64,000 nucleotides of DNA from Bradyrhizobium sp. CCGUVB1N3 (GTDB lineage Bacteria; Pseudomonadota; Alphaproteobacteria; Rhizobiales; Xanthobacteraceae). The stretch covers positions 3,844,001 to 3,908,000 of the forward strand of contig NZ_JANADR010000001.1 in NCBI RefSeq assembly GCF_024199925.1, written 5' to 3'. The notes under the pieces are model-generated. The model was not told the origin of the DNA, made no database searches, and saw nothing but the letters and a program-made list of their open reading frames with translations. Positions 33,799 through 42,557 of this stretch are shown here, one piece after another; within the stretch, counting starts at the first letter, position 1; every line of letters starts with the position of its first letter. Made by a program: the position numbers and the translations under genes.

Positions 33799-35472
33799 AT
33801 GACCACGGCAATCTCGGTACTCGGCGGCGTAGGCCTTTTCCTGCTCGGCATGACCGTAATGACGGAAGGCCTGAAGGCACTGGCCGGCTCCGCCCTGCGC
33901 ACCGTGCTCAGCAAGGCCGCGGCGACGCCGCTGCACGGCTCCTTCTGGGGCGCTGTCGTTACGCTCCTGGTGCAGTCATCGAGTGCAACGACCATGACGA
34001 CGATCGGTCTCGTCAGTGCGGGCCTGTTGACGTTCCAGCAGGGGTTGGGGCTTGTGTTCGGCGCCAATATCGGCACCACGGGAACCGGCTGGCTGGTCGC
34101 ACTCATCGGCGTCCGTGTCTCGCTCACCGCCGCGGCACTACCGATGATCTTCACCGGTGCGTTGACCAAGCTTCTGGCGCGCGGGCGAATATCCGGCGCA
34201 GGCGCCGCGCTCGCCGGATTCGGGCTCGTGCTTTTCGGGCTGACGACCTTGCAGCAGGGCATGGGCGGGCTCGCCGAACGATTGCACCCGGCGGACCTGC
34301 CTGCCGTTCTCACCGGCCCCGACGGGCGGTGGTGGTCGGGACTGTTCGGCGTGCTGGTGCTCGTCGTGATCGGCCTCGTGATGACTGCGCTGATGCAGTC
34401 GTCGACGGCCGCCGTCGCGGTGACCTTGTCCGGTCACTTCGCCGGTGCAATCGGGCTGGATCAGGCCTGCGCGCTGATCATCGGCCAGAATATCGGAACG
34501 GCAACGAGCTCCGCCCTCGCCGCGATCGGCGCGAGCACCACAGCCAAGCGGCTGGCCATCGCCTACGTTCTTTTCAAGCTCGTCGCAGCCCTGATCGCGC
34601 TCGTGCTTTTTCCCGTCACCATCCCCCTGCTCGTGCGTGCCTCGGACAGCATCGATGGCGTCACGCTACTGGCCGGATATCACACCGCCTACAACGTGGT
34701 CGGCGTGGTGGTCCTGCTGCCGCTGATCAACCAGTTCACGCGCCTGGTCGAGCGTATCCTGCCCGAGCGCGGCTCGCCGCTCACGCGGTGCCTCGATCCC
34801 TCGGCACTCGTGAACCCAATCGTGGCCGTCGAAGCGGTGCGCCGAACGATCGCGCGCGTGCTCGTAACGGTATGCGCCTGGGTCGAGGCGGCACTGGCCG
34901 GCCGAGCTGCACCGATTCGTCTCGGGAGGGACGCCGTATCGCTGCAGGACGCCGCCGACGCCCTGCGTCAGGCACAAATATTTTTGTCGGAGGTGGCCGG
35001 ACCGCCTGACACCGAGGACGAGCAACGGCGTCTGACCAGCACATTGCACGCGCTCGACCACGCGTCTCGGCTGACGGACCTGGCGAATGGTGGAATCAAT
35101 TTCGCTTCGGTGAGGGATGGACCGGAGGACATTCGCGCAGGAGAGCTCTGCGCAGAAGCGATGCGAAGCGCCGCTGCGCTCGCACGCGGCGTGGCAGCGC
35201 CAGCGCAGCCGGTCGCGCCAGTCCCGCATGGCGCCGACGCCATGGCCGGTCCGCGCGCGATCCAGACTGACGAGGCCATCGCCGAGCTCGAGCGTTGCAC
35301 GACAGAACTTGGCGAAGTGCTGCGCCGCCACCGCAGCGCGACGCTCGGCGCCGTCGCCAATGCAACCCTCACTACCGATACCGCACTCGATCGCGTCGAA
35401 ACGGTCCGCAGCCTCCAGGCGATGTCGCATCATGCCTGGCGCTCCGCGGCGCATCTCGTCGGTCGCGGTTAG
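33799..35472 (+). CDS. Na/Pi cotransporter family protein with PhoU-like C-terminus
   Basis: A 557-residue inner-membrane protein. The paired family repeats are visible: VQSSSATTMTTIGLVSAG (first half) and MQSSTAAVAVTLSGHFAGA (second half), plus GANIGTTGTGWLVALIG and GQNIGTATSSALAAIGAS. The C-terminal ~180 residues are soluble and helical, as in the PhoU-like tail of bacterial members (YjbB type). It imports or exports phosphate with sodium. It is monocistronic and ends at a dispersed palindromic repeat. Confidence 0.88.
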   Translation: MTTAISVLGGVGLFLLGMTVMTEGLKALAGSALRTVLSKAAATPLHGSFWGAVVTLLVQSSSATTMTTIGLVSAGLLTFQQGLGLVFGANIGTTGTGWLVALIGVRVSLTAAALPMIFTGALTKLLARGRISGAGAALAGFGLVLFGLTTLQQGMGGLAERLHPADLPAVLTGPDGRWWSGLFGVLVLVVIGLVMTALMQSSTAAVAVTLSGHFAGAIGLDQACALIIGQNIGTATSSALAAIGASTTAKRLAIAYVLFKLVAALIALVLFPVTIPLLVRASDSIDGVTLLAGYHTAYNVVGVVVLLPLINQFTRLVERILPERGSPLTRCLDPSALVNPIVAVEAVRRTIARVLVTVCAWVEAALAGRAAPIRLGRDAVSLQDAADALRQAQIFLSEVAGPPDTEDEQRRLTSTLHALDHASRLTDLANGGINFASVRDGPEDIRAGELCAEAMRSAAALARGVAAPAQPVAPVPHGADAMAGPRAIQTDEAIAELERCTTELGEVLRRHRSATLGAVANATLTTDTALDRVETVRSLQAMSHHAWRSAAHLVGRG

Positions 35473-35483
35473 ACGTATTGTTT

Positions 35484-35532
35484 GAGCATGATCTTCTCGG
35501 AAAACCGCTTCACACTTTTCCGGATCATGCTC
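35484..35532. repeat. dispersed Bradyrhizobium palindromic repeat
   Basis: GAGCATGATC...GGATCATGCTC forms a long imperfect hairpin, with GGAAAAC and CACACTTTTCC in the arms. From memory it matches a short palindromic repeat present in very many copies in Bradyrhizobium and Rhodopseudomonas genomes. It sits between two convergent genes and could terminate both. Confidence 0.75.
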
Positions 35533-36968
35533 TAGGCCCCGAGGGCTTTCCGGTTGAAGTTTCGCAACAGGCGCAGCGTCAGCGTTCTGGCGTTCGCGAC
35601 ATTGAGTAGCCAGGCTGCGCCGGCATAAGCAACGCCGCCGGCCAAGCTCACGGCAATCAGTGACACCAGGCCGGTGCCGTTGACCTCCGAGCGGACCACG
35701 AAAATCGCCGCCGCCATGACCGCCGAAGCAACGCCCACGCCCGCGAGCCGGCCCGGATCGAACGGCAGCACGTAGGCGCGACGCATCAGGACGACCGCAG
35801 CCACGAAGCCGATGGCTTCGGTCGCGAACGTTGCCAGCGCTGCGCCATACAGCCCAAGGCCCGAAATCAGGCCGAACATCAGCGCGATGCTCAGCACCAG
35901 CGTGAGGAACGACTGCGCGGCCAGGATGAAGGGCCGCTCGGCGAGCTGGAAGCTGATCTGGACATAGAACTGATTGGCGATGCCGAGCATCCGCGCGACG
36001 ACCAGCATCGGCAGCAGCGCCGACACGCCAGCGCGGAAGTCGACGCCGACGAGCGTTCCGGCGACCTGGTCAGCCGCGAGCGCGAGCCAGACTGCGACCG
36101 GCATGATGACGACGAGCAGGAGCTCGAGGCTTTCGTTGAGCCGTTCACGGGTCTCGGCGTGGCCCTCCTGGCTCAACGTCCGGAACACGATAGGCACGGT
36201 GGCCGCAGCGACGCTCGAGGCCAGCATCACGAGGAACTGCCGCGGCAGATCGGCTGCGACGCCGAAAATGCCGGCGGCATCCTTGCCGAGAAGGTACGCG
36301 ACGATCAGCCGGTCGCTGGTCGAGTAGAGCGCGACCGACAGGCCGCCGATGGTCAGCGGCAAGCCGTAGCGCGCGAGCTGGGTGAGCTGGCTCTTCTGCC
36401 AGCGCGCGATCCTGGTCTGGTCGCCCGCGAGATTGAGAATGATGCCGGTCAGCGAGCCAAGCCCGAACGCCGCGAGCAGGCCCAGCCCGCCCCAGCCCAA
36501 GTAGATCGCGAGCAGCCCGAAGCCGACGCTCGACAGGCTGCGCACGATCGCAATGGCCGCGAACCTGTAGGGGCGCAATTTGGCGCGCTCGAACTCCTGA
36601 CCGACATCGACCGCATTCGCGGTGATGGCGACGAACACGCTGGCGAGCAGCAGCTCGTAGCTGACGTCGCGATGGAACAGGAAGGTCAGCGGCGCCGTAG
36701 CACAGAGCGCGGAGACGGTCAGCGCGAAGGCAACCATCGCCGTGCCGCGAAAATCCACCTCGGGCGACATGGCCTGGTAGCGCGAGACCGACAGCTTGAT
36801 CCAGGCAAAGAAGATTGCGCCAAGGATGCTGGCGATGCTGAGGCCCACGACGTAGACGCCATATTCCGCCGGGCTCAAGAGCCGCGTGTAGGTCGTGATC
36901 GCGAAAAAGCCGACGGCAGCCGGCAGGATGTAGGCCGCGAGATAGATCGAGAAATGGCGGTTCAGCAT
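35532..36968 (-). CDS. polysaccharide flippase (Wzx/MATE-like)
   Basis: A 478-residue inner-membrane protein with about 12-14 hydrophobic helices, starting FSIYLAAYILPAAVGFFAIT. SPAEYGVYVVGLSIASILGA and GKDAAGIFGVAADLPRQFLV are characteristic of the oligosaccharide flippase family that moves lipid-linked sugar units across the membrane. It is divergent from a glycosyltransferase gene. The stop overlaps the palindromic repeat. The exported polymer is unknown. Confidence 0.85.
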   Translation of the reverse strand: MLNRHFSIYLAAYILPAAVGFFAITTYTRLLSPAEYGVYVVGLSIASILGAIFFAWIKLSVSRYQAMSPEVDFRGTAMVAFALTVSALCATAPLTFLFHRDVSYELLLASVFVAITANAVDVGQEFERAKLRPYRFAAIAIVRSLSSVGFGLLAIYLGWGGLGLLAAFGLGSLTGIILNLAGDQTRIARWQKSQLTQLARYGLPLTIGGLSVALYSTSDRLIVAYLLGKDAAGIFGVAADLPRQFLVMLASSVAAATVPIVFRTLSQEGHAETRERLNESLELLLVVIMPVAVWLALAADQVAGTLVGVDFRAGVSALLPMLVVARMLGIANQFYVQISFQLAERPFILAAQSFLTLVLSIALMFGLISGLGLYGAALATFATEAIGFVAAVVLMRRAYVLPFDPGRLAGVGVASAVMAAAIFVVRSEVNGTGLVSLIAVSLAGGVAYAGAAWLLNVANARTLTLRLLRNFNRKALGA

Positions 36969-36998
36969 GCGAGCACGAGACGGGGTTCATCCCAGCCA

Positions 36999-37015
36999 AT
37001 TAACGCTTCGTTAAT
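36999..37015. promoter_or_regulatory. CtrA-box-like site between flippase and glycosyltransferase
   Basis: ATTAACG-CTT-CGTTAAT is a perfect inverted repeat that contains TTAA-N7-TTAA (37000-37014), the full consensus bound by the alphaproteobacterial cell-cycle regulator CtrA. It is 31 bases before the flippase start on one side and ~215 before the glycosyltransferase on the other. Binding is not shown. Confidence 0.5.
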
Positions 37016-37230
37016 CAGTTGGACCTTGGTTTGGCTGTTTTGACGACGGCGCTGCAGCATGCCGGAGAATACGCGCATAAAGCGACAATCCGGTCCGGCG
37101 AATGCGCCGTTAGGCTCTATTTCGTACGTTAGCGTTAAATTTGCGGTTGTCTTGAACTCGCAGGTGCGATCACCCATTAGAAATAGTGGTTTCGAGCACC
37201 GCCGACCGTCTTCAACGTGGACCGATTGAC

Positions 37231-38340
37231 ATGGAAGTTGCCGAACATGCTCGGACGGAGTTGCGCCTGCCCGATGCGGGGCGCAGCGACGCCGACAAGG
37301 GCATGAGCGCGACCTTGCATCCGTCACGGCCGGAGACCGCGCGCGGCGAGCGGACGGTGCTCAATCTCTTCTTCGAGGAGAAGGACAACCGCTGGTTCCG
37401 CGGCGACCGGCATCTGCGCACCTGGGCTCGGCGCCTGCTGCTCGGCAAGCCGTGGATCAACGGCCAGCAGCGCGTGTTCCTCAACCTGTGCGCCGGCCTC
37501 GACAGGCTCGGGATCCGCTACCGCGTCAACGACTACGGCTACATCCGCAAGCACCCTGACGAACTCGCCTGCATCATCGGCCGCCCCTTCGTGCTCGACT
37601 GGATCGACTGGAAGAATCCGATCCTGCTCGGCGTCGCCTCGTACAATCATCCGATCGACGATCCGGATCTGCTGACGCGGTATCCGATAAAACACATCGT
37701 GGTCCCCTGCCAATGGTACGCCGATATGTGCCGGCCCGGCTGGCCCAACATCGACGCCTGGCCGGTCGGCATCGATACCGACGCGTGGACGCCGCCCGTC
37801 GCGGAGCGCAAGAGCGTCGACGTCCTGCTCTATGACAAGATCCTGTGGGACCGCGACCGCCTCGAACCGGATCTGATCGAGCCGATCCGCGCCCGGCTCC
37901 GCGCCGAGGGCCGGACGTTCGAGGAAATCCGGTACGGCAGCTACAATGAGCAGGACTACCGCGCGGCGCTGGCGCGCTGCCGCACCATGATCTTCCTGAG
38001 CCAGAACGAGAGTCAGGGGATTGCGTGTCTGCAGGCACTCGCGAGCGGCTTGCCCGTGTTCGCGTGGGATCGCGGCGGGCCGTGGCGGGATCCGAATTAT
38101 TTTCCGCACCGGGTCAGGTTCGATGGTGTCTCCTCGGTACCCTACTGGGACGATCGCTGCGGCATGAAATTCGTCGATGCCGAGGGCTTCAGGTCCCGCT
38201 GGAGCGAATTCTGGTCGCAGACCGGTGCCGGCCAATTTCAGCCGCGCCAATATGTGCTCGACAACCTCACGCTCGAAAAAGGCGCGTTGCATTACTACGA
38301 GATCGCGCAGGCCGTGATGCAACGTCTGTCGGCGCGTTAG
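37231..38340 (+). CDS. glycosyltransferase, GT-B/GT4-like
   Basis: About 369 residues from ATG 37231 (a GTG at 37186 and an ATG at 37303 are other options). The C-terminal half has the GT4-like nucleotide-sugar pattern: RCRTMIFLSQNESQGIACLQ then ALASGLPVFAWDRGGPWRDP, with the E-x7-E-like spacing altered. The N-terminal half includes GKPWINGQQRVFLNLCAGLD. It is cytoplasmic and probably adds a sugar to the polymer handled by the flippase next door. It ends 12 bases before the xylanase gene. Confidence 0.75.
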   Translation: MEVAEHARTELRLPDAGRSDADKGMSATLHPSRPETARGERTVLNLFFEEKDNRWFRGDRHLRTWARRLLLGKPWINGQQRVFLNLCAGLDRLGIRYRVNDYGYIRKHPDELACIIGRPFVLDWIDWKNPILLGVASYNHPIDDPDLLTRYPIKHIVVPCQWYADMCRPGWPNIDAWPVGIDTDAWTPPVAERKSVDVLLYDKILWDRDRLEPDLIEPIRARLRAEGRTFEEIRYGSYNEQDYRAALARCRTMIFLSQNESQGIACLQALASGLPVFAWDRGGPWRDPNYFPHRVRFDGVSSVPYWDDRCGMKFVDAEGFRSRWSEFWSQTGAGQFQPRQYVLDNLTLEKGALHYYEIAQAVMQRLSAR

Positions 38341-38352
38341 GGAGTGCGCAAC

Positions 38353-39417
38353 ATGGCGAGCCTCGACAGACGCGAATTTCTCCTCGGCTCGGCTGCGGCG
38401 CTCGCGGCTGGCTCGTCGGCCAGTGCCCAGACCTCAAAGCAGCTCAGCCGACGCCCCGGCTACGGCGCGGCGGCCACGTTGTGGGATTTGCAGGCCGACC
38501 CGCGGCTCGGCGAGGCCATCAGCACATATTGCACGCAGGTCGTCCCGGTTCTCGAACTGAAATGGCCGATGCTGCGGCCCGATCCGCACACCTTTGCGTT
38601 CGAGCGCGCCGATGCGATCCTGGATTTCGCCCGGCAAAATGACCTGACGATGCGCGGCCACGCGCTCGCCTGGTATCACGACATCCCGGATTGGACGAAG
38701 CAGATCAAGGAGACCAAGGCGGCCGAGCGTGCCTTCGTCGATCACATCTCGACCGTGGTGTCCTACTACAAGGACAAGCTGACCTCGTGGGACGTGGTCA
38801 ACGAGCCGATCCCGGACAATCCGCGCAAGATCACCGACCGGCGCGATTGCTACTGGTCGGGCATGCTGGGCGAGCGCTGGATTCCGCTGGCCTTCCGCAC
38901 GGCGGCGGCGGCCGATCCCTTCGTCAAGCTCGCGATCAACGAGTACGACATCGAGTCCGCCAAGGACAGTTTCATCGCCAAGCGCGCGGCTTACCGCAAC
39001 CTGATCCAGGACCTGCTCGATCAGGGCGTTCCGCTACAGGCGGTCGGATTGCAGTCGCATCTGCATGCCGAGCTCGAGATCGACAAGGACGGGCTTGCCG
39101 CTTTCGTCGCCGAGATGCGCTCGTGGGGGCTCGAGATCCTCGTCACCGAGCTCGACGTCGACGACCAGAAACTGCCAGGCGACCCAGCGCAGCGTGATGC
39201 CATCGTGGCGAAGCGCGTGGACGACCTCTTGACGGCGATCACCGCGAGCGGCCCGCTCAATTCGATCCTGAGCTGGGGTATCTCGGATCGCTACAGCTGG
39301 ATCAACGGGATGTTCAAGCGACCCGACAAGCAGCCGAACCGGCCGCTGCCGCTCGACGGCAACTTTCAGCCGAAGCCGCTGATGGACGTGATCGCCAAAT
39401 TCATGAAGGCCGCCTGA
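38353..39417 (+). CDS. GH10 endo-1,4-beta-xylanase-like enzyme with Tat signal
   Basis: A 354-residue exported glycosidase. The N-terminus LDRREFLLGSAAALAAGSSA is a twin-arginine signal. The GH10 acid/base is Glu151 in SWDVVNEPIP and the nucleophile is Glu266 in LVTELDVDD; MRGHALAWYHDIPDW and VGLQSHLHAE are family blocks. ATG at 38353 has GGGAG upstream. It follows a glycosyltransferase in tandem, so it may trim or size the bacterium's own polysaccharide, or attack plant xylan at the root surface. Either is inference. Confidence 0.88.
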   Translation: MASLDRREFLLGSAAALAAGSSASAQTSKQLSRRPGYGAAATLWDLQADPRLGEAISTYCTQVVPVLELKWPMLRPDPHTFAFERADAILDFARQNDLTMRGHALAWYHDIPDWTKQIKETKAAERAFVDHISTVVSYYKDKLTSWDVVNEPIPDNPRKITDRRDCYWSGMLGERWIPLAFRTAAAADPFVKLAINEYDIESAKDSFIAKRAAYRNLIQDLLDQGVPLQAVGLQSHLHAELEIDKDGLAAFVAEMRSWGLEILVTELDVDDQKLPGDPAQRDAIVAKRVDDLLTAITASGPLNSILSWGISDRYSWINGMFKRPDKQPNRPLPLDGNFQPKPLMDVIAKFMKAA

Positions 39418-39430
39418 GCGGCGCGCCTCG

Positions 39431-40372
39431 CTATCGCACCGTTTTCGGCGCTTCGATCCCGGCGCCATCACCGTGATCGCCGGGTGCAAGGCTCGGCGCG
39501 CGTGAGCGCAGGCGGAACACCTCGCGGATGTCGTCGATCGAGGTCGACGAGTAGGACTGGATGCAGAGCGCGACCTGCCGGGGCGAAGCGGCGCGCATCA
39601 TCGCTTCAATCGCAGCACGGTCGAGCCGGGTGTCGTCCCAGTGCGACACCGCAATGCTGTCCTCGGTAATCTCATGCGCCGCCAGATGCTCCGGCGAATT
39701 GGCGACGAAGTGGCCGTAGAGCAGGTATTCGGAGAATTTCTTGCGGCGGCACAGCGCCAAGATCCAGTTCGTTCCCGTCGCCGACTTGATCGCGTCGGTC
39801 ATCGCCCGAACCGAATCCTTGTCCCAGACCAGCGCGTTGCCGACATAGTCGTCCGCTGGGAACGGCGTGTCGGGCACGCCGAGCAATTGATCGACGGTGC
39901 GCAGCCACAGGCAGTGCAACGGCGTCTCAGCACCGATCGCACCGCGCGCGACGAACAGCGGCGCCTTCGCGGAGCCTGCATACTGGCCGACGTCGAACTC
40001 GCGGAAGAACAGATTGTCTGAGTCCAGGATGCAGACGCGCTGCTCGGACGCGCCAAGCACGCCCGCAATCTTGACGATCTGCTGGATGTGCCAGCCATGC
40101 ACCGGAGAGGACAACAGCGAGAGCCAGACCTTCCGGTTGCCCCGCCGCAGGAACGAGGGCGCGGCAAACAACCATCGCGGCAGATAGCGCGACACCGGCA
40201 CGATCACACGCTTGTCGGAGGCGAACCGCGCGAACAGCGGAACGTCCTCGTCGTTAACGACGACGTAGTGCCGGGTGTATCCCGTTAACCACGTGTCGAT
40301 GCTCTCGGCGAGCAGCGAGAAGCGCTCGAGATCCTTGGCGTAGCTGGCTGTCAGCAGTGCAACGGAATGCAT
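39431..40372 (-). CDS. DUF6492-family protein, glycosyltransferase-like
   Basis: A 313-residue protein that begins MHSVALLTASYAKDLERFSL, the pattern of DUF6492 proteins found in polysaccharide loci. RVCILDSDNLFFREFDV contains a DxD-like element as in GT-A glycosyltransferases, and PADDYVGNALVWDKDSVRAM follows. No membrane segment is visible. It converges with the xylanase gene. The C-terminal ~25 residues are low in complexity. Confidence 0.7.
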   Translation of the reverse strand: MHSVALLTASYAKDLERFSLLAESIDTWLTGYTRHYVVVNDEDVPLFARFASDKRVIVPVSRYLPRWLFAAPSFLRRGNRKVWLSLLSSPVHGWHIQQIVKIAGVLGASEQRVCILDSDNLFFREFDVGQYAGSAKAPLFVARGAIGAETPLHCLWLRTVDQLLGVPDTPFPADDYVGNALVWDKDSVRAMTDAIKSATGTNWILALCRRKKFSEYLLYGHFVANSPEHLAAHEITEDSIAVSHWDDTRLDRAAIEAMMRAASPRQVALCIQSYSSTSIDDIREVFRLRSRAPSLAPGDHGDGAGIEAPKTVR

Positions 40373-40518
40373 GAACGCGCTCAGGCCGGGTTGTCAGGGG
40401 GCATTGCGGGCCAATTTATCGGGGCTGGGTACAGCGGGGAACTCACTTTCCAAATCAAGGTAAAGCCCCGCTGTATGTGTGCTTGGCTCGTTCTTGCGGA
40501 ACGCAAGAGCCTTGCGAC

Positions 40519-41673
40519 TCACTCCCCCTTCCCGCCCTTCAGCTTCGGCAGGGTCTCGACGATCTTCTGCTTGCCGTCGACGATCTCGGCCAGGAAACTC
40601 GCACGGTCGATGTCGCCGTTCTGGTCCCAGCTTGCTTCCATCAGCATGCCCGGGGCCTTGTCCGGCGTCAGCGTCAGGCCCTTCATCGCCGCACCGAAAG
40701 CCTTGCTGTCGAACTTGCCGATCTTCTCGGTGACGTATTTGACGAGATAGACCGCGGTGTAGCCCTTGATGCCGTTGTGGTCGGGCAAGTATTTGTAGCG
40801 CGCGCTGAACTTCTTCGCGAAGTCCTGGATCGCCGGAACCGGCGCATCGGCGCTGAGGCCGACATGGCCGCGCACGCCGTTGGCCGCGGGGCCGGCGAGC
40901 TCGACGACCTTCTGGCTGAGCAGCGTGGTCTCGCCGAACAGCGGCGTCGACAGGCCCTGGCGCCGCGCCTCGATCAGGAAGCGGGCGCTCTCCTCCTCGT
41001 TGGTGTAGACGAAGACGGCGTCGGCCTTGGCGCTCTTCAGCTTGATGACGTCGGAGCCGAAATCGACCTGGCCCTGCTCGGTCGAGATATCGGCCGCGAT
41101 GTCGATATTGCGCGCCTTCATCTCCTTTAGAAAATTGTCGTGGCCGCCCTTGCCGAAATCATTATTGACCCAGACGAGAGCCACCGTCTTCACCTTGAGC
41201 TTGTCGTGCAGATAGTTGGCGATCTTCGGCATCGAGAACTGCTGACCGAAGGCCGTGCGGAAGACGAAAGGATTGCTCTGCGTGGTGATGTCGGCGGCTT
41301 CCGCCCCGACGATCTGCGGAATCTCCGCCGCTTGAGTCAGCGCCATGTTGACCTTGACCGAGCCGGAGTAGATCGGGCCGAGCACCACATACGGGTCCTT
41401 GTCCAGAACCTTCTGCACCTGGGCGCGCGAGACGCCGGGATTGCTCTGAGTGTCGAGATGCTCGGTCTCGATCTTGCGGCCGAGGATGCCGCCGGAGGCG
41501 TTGATCTCGTCGATCGCCAGCGCAACGCCGTCGCGCCAGTTGGTGCCGGAGACCGCGCCGGGGCCGGATAGCTCGACGACATCGGGGATGTAGACCGTCG
41601 TCTGCGCCTGCGCGATGCCTGCCCACAGCGACGCGGCGGCGACAATGCCGCTCCATTGTCCAAGAGCTTTCAT
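40519..41673 (-). CDS. branched-chain-type ABC transporter substrate-binding protein
   Basis: A 384-residue periplasmic LivJ-type binding protein with a signal peptide (MKALGQWSGIVAAASLWAGI, cleavage after AQAQ). The mature protein shows VELSGPGAVSGTNWRDGVAL, INASGGILGRKIE, and VVLGPIYSGSVKVNMALTQA. Members carry amino acids, aromatic acids or other carboxylates. No permease or ATPase is adjacent. It is the last gene after aroE and an amidohydrolase gene, so a hydroaromatic ligand is possible. Confidence 0.88.
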   Translation of the reverse strand: MKALGQWSGIVAAASLWAGIAQAQTTVYIPDVVELSGPGAVSGTNWRDGVALAIDEINASGGILGRKIETEHLDTQSNPGVSRAQVQKVLDKDPYVVLGPIYSGSVKVNMALTQAAEIPQIVGAEAADITTQSNPFVFRTAFGQQFSMPKIANYLHDKLKVKTVALVWVNNDFGKGGHDNFLKEMKARNIDIAADISTEQGQVDFGSDVIKLKSAKADAVFVYTNEEESARFLIEARRQGLSTPLFGETTLLSQKVVELAGPAANGVRGHVGLSADAPVPAIQDFAKKFSARYKYLPDHNGIKGYTAVYLVKYVTEKIGKFDSKAFGAAMKGLTLTPDKAPGMLMEASWDQNGDIDRASFLAEIVDGKQKIVETLPKLKGGKGE

Positions 41674-41696
41674 AATATCCTCCCTCTATTTGTTTG

Positions 41697-42545
41697 TTAT
41701 GTCGATTGATCCGCGGCGCCGTCGATGCCGAGCAGCCGTGCCGGCGTTCGCCACAACAGGCGGTGCTGGGCGGCCGGATCGGGAAAGAGCCGGCTCAGCA
41801 CCGCGAGCAGCGGCCCATAATCCAGCCGCTCCGGAGCACGCAGGAACGGATAGTCGGAGCCCCAGACGCAACGATCGAGCGTGAACGCGTCGACCAGCGC
41901 CGCGATGAACGGCCAGGAGTCTTCGTAAGGATGCGGCAGCTTCGAGAATTTGTAGTAGCCCGACAGCTTGATGTGCGCTTCGCGCGTGCGGCCGATCGCC
42001 AGAAGCGCCTGGAAGGCCTTGCCGTTCAGGCCCTGCTCAACCGACGGCCGCCCGCAATGATCGATCACCAGCCTGACGTTCGACCTTTCGATCAGCGGCA
42101 GCAAAGCGAGCAGTTGATCCTGCTCGACCTGGATCTGCAGGAACAGGCCGAGATCGGTCAGCTTGGCCAGCAGCGGCGCGGTGTTGCGATAGTAATCGGT
42201 GCCGTGGAACGGCACGTTGAAGGCGACGCCGATCACACCAGCCGCTTTGAGCCGCTCCAGCTCCCTCACATCGACGTCGTTCTCGACGACCGCGACGCCC
42301 CTGAAGCGGCCCTTCCCTTGCGCGAGCGTGTCGAGCAGGATGCGGCTGTCGCTGCCATAGCCGGTGTTGGTGGCGACGACGAGCGCGTGCCTGACGTCGA
42401 AGACGTCGAGCACACGAAGAAGCTGCGCGGCCGGCGCGATCTCCTGCCCGCTCGGCCGATAGGGCGTTACGGGCGAGTATGGAAACCGCGCGGGATCGAT
42501 GGCATGGATGTGGCAGTCGATCTTGGGACACGCCGGGATGGTCAT
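41697..42545 (-). CDS. amidohydrolase family protein (PDC-hydrolase-like)
   Basis: A 282-residue metal-dependent hydrolase of the amidohydrolase_2 family. The N-terminal metal site is KIDCHIHAIDP; RLVIDHCGRPSV holds a further His, and CVWGSDYPFLRAPE the catalytic Asp. 2-pyrone-4,6-dicarboxylate lactonase is the best-known relative of this length. It starts 12 bases after the shikimate dehydrogenase stop. A lactonase or decarboxylase of an aromatic or hydroaromatic intermediate is plausible. Confidence 0.8.
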   Translation of the reverse strand: MTIPACPKIDCHIHAIDPARFPYSPVTPYRPSGQEIAPAAQLLRVLDVFDVRHALVVATNTGYGSDSRILLDTLAQGKGRFRGVAVVENDVDVRELERLKAAGVIGVAFNVPFHGTDYYRNTAPLLAKLTDLGLFLQIQVEQDQLLALLPLIERSNVRLVIDHCGRPSVEQGLNGKAFQALLAIGRTREAHIKLSGYYKFSKLPHPYEDSWPFIAALVDAFTLDRCVWGSDYPFLRAPERLDYGPLLAVLSRLFPDPAAQHRLLWRTPARLLGIDGAADQST

Positions 42546-42557
42546 GGCGAAGTGCTT

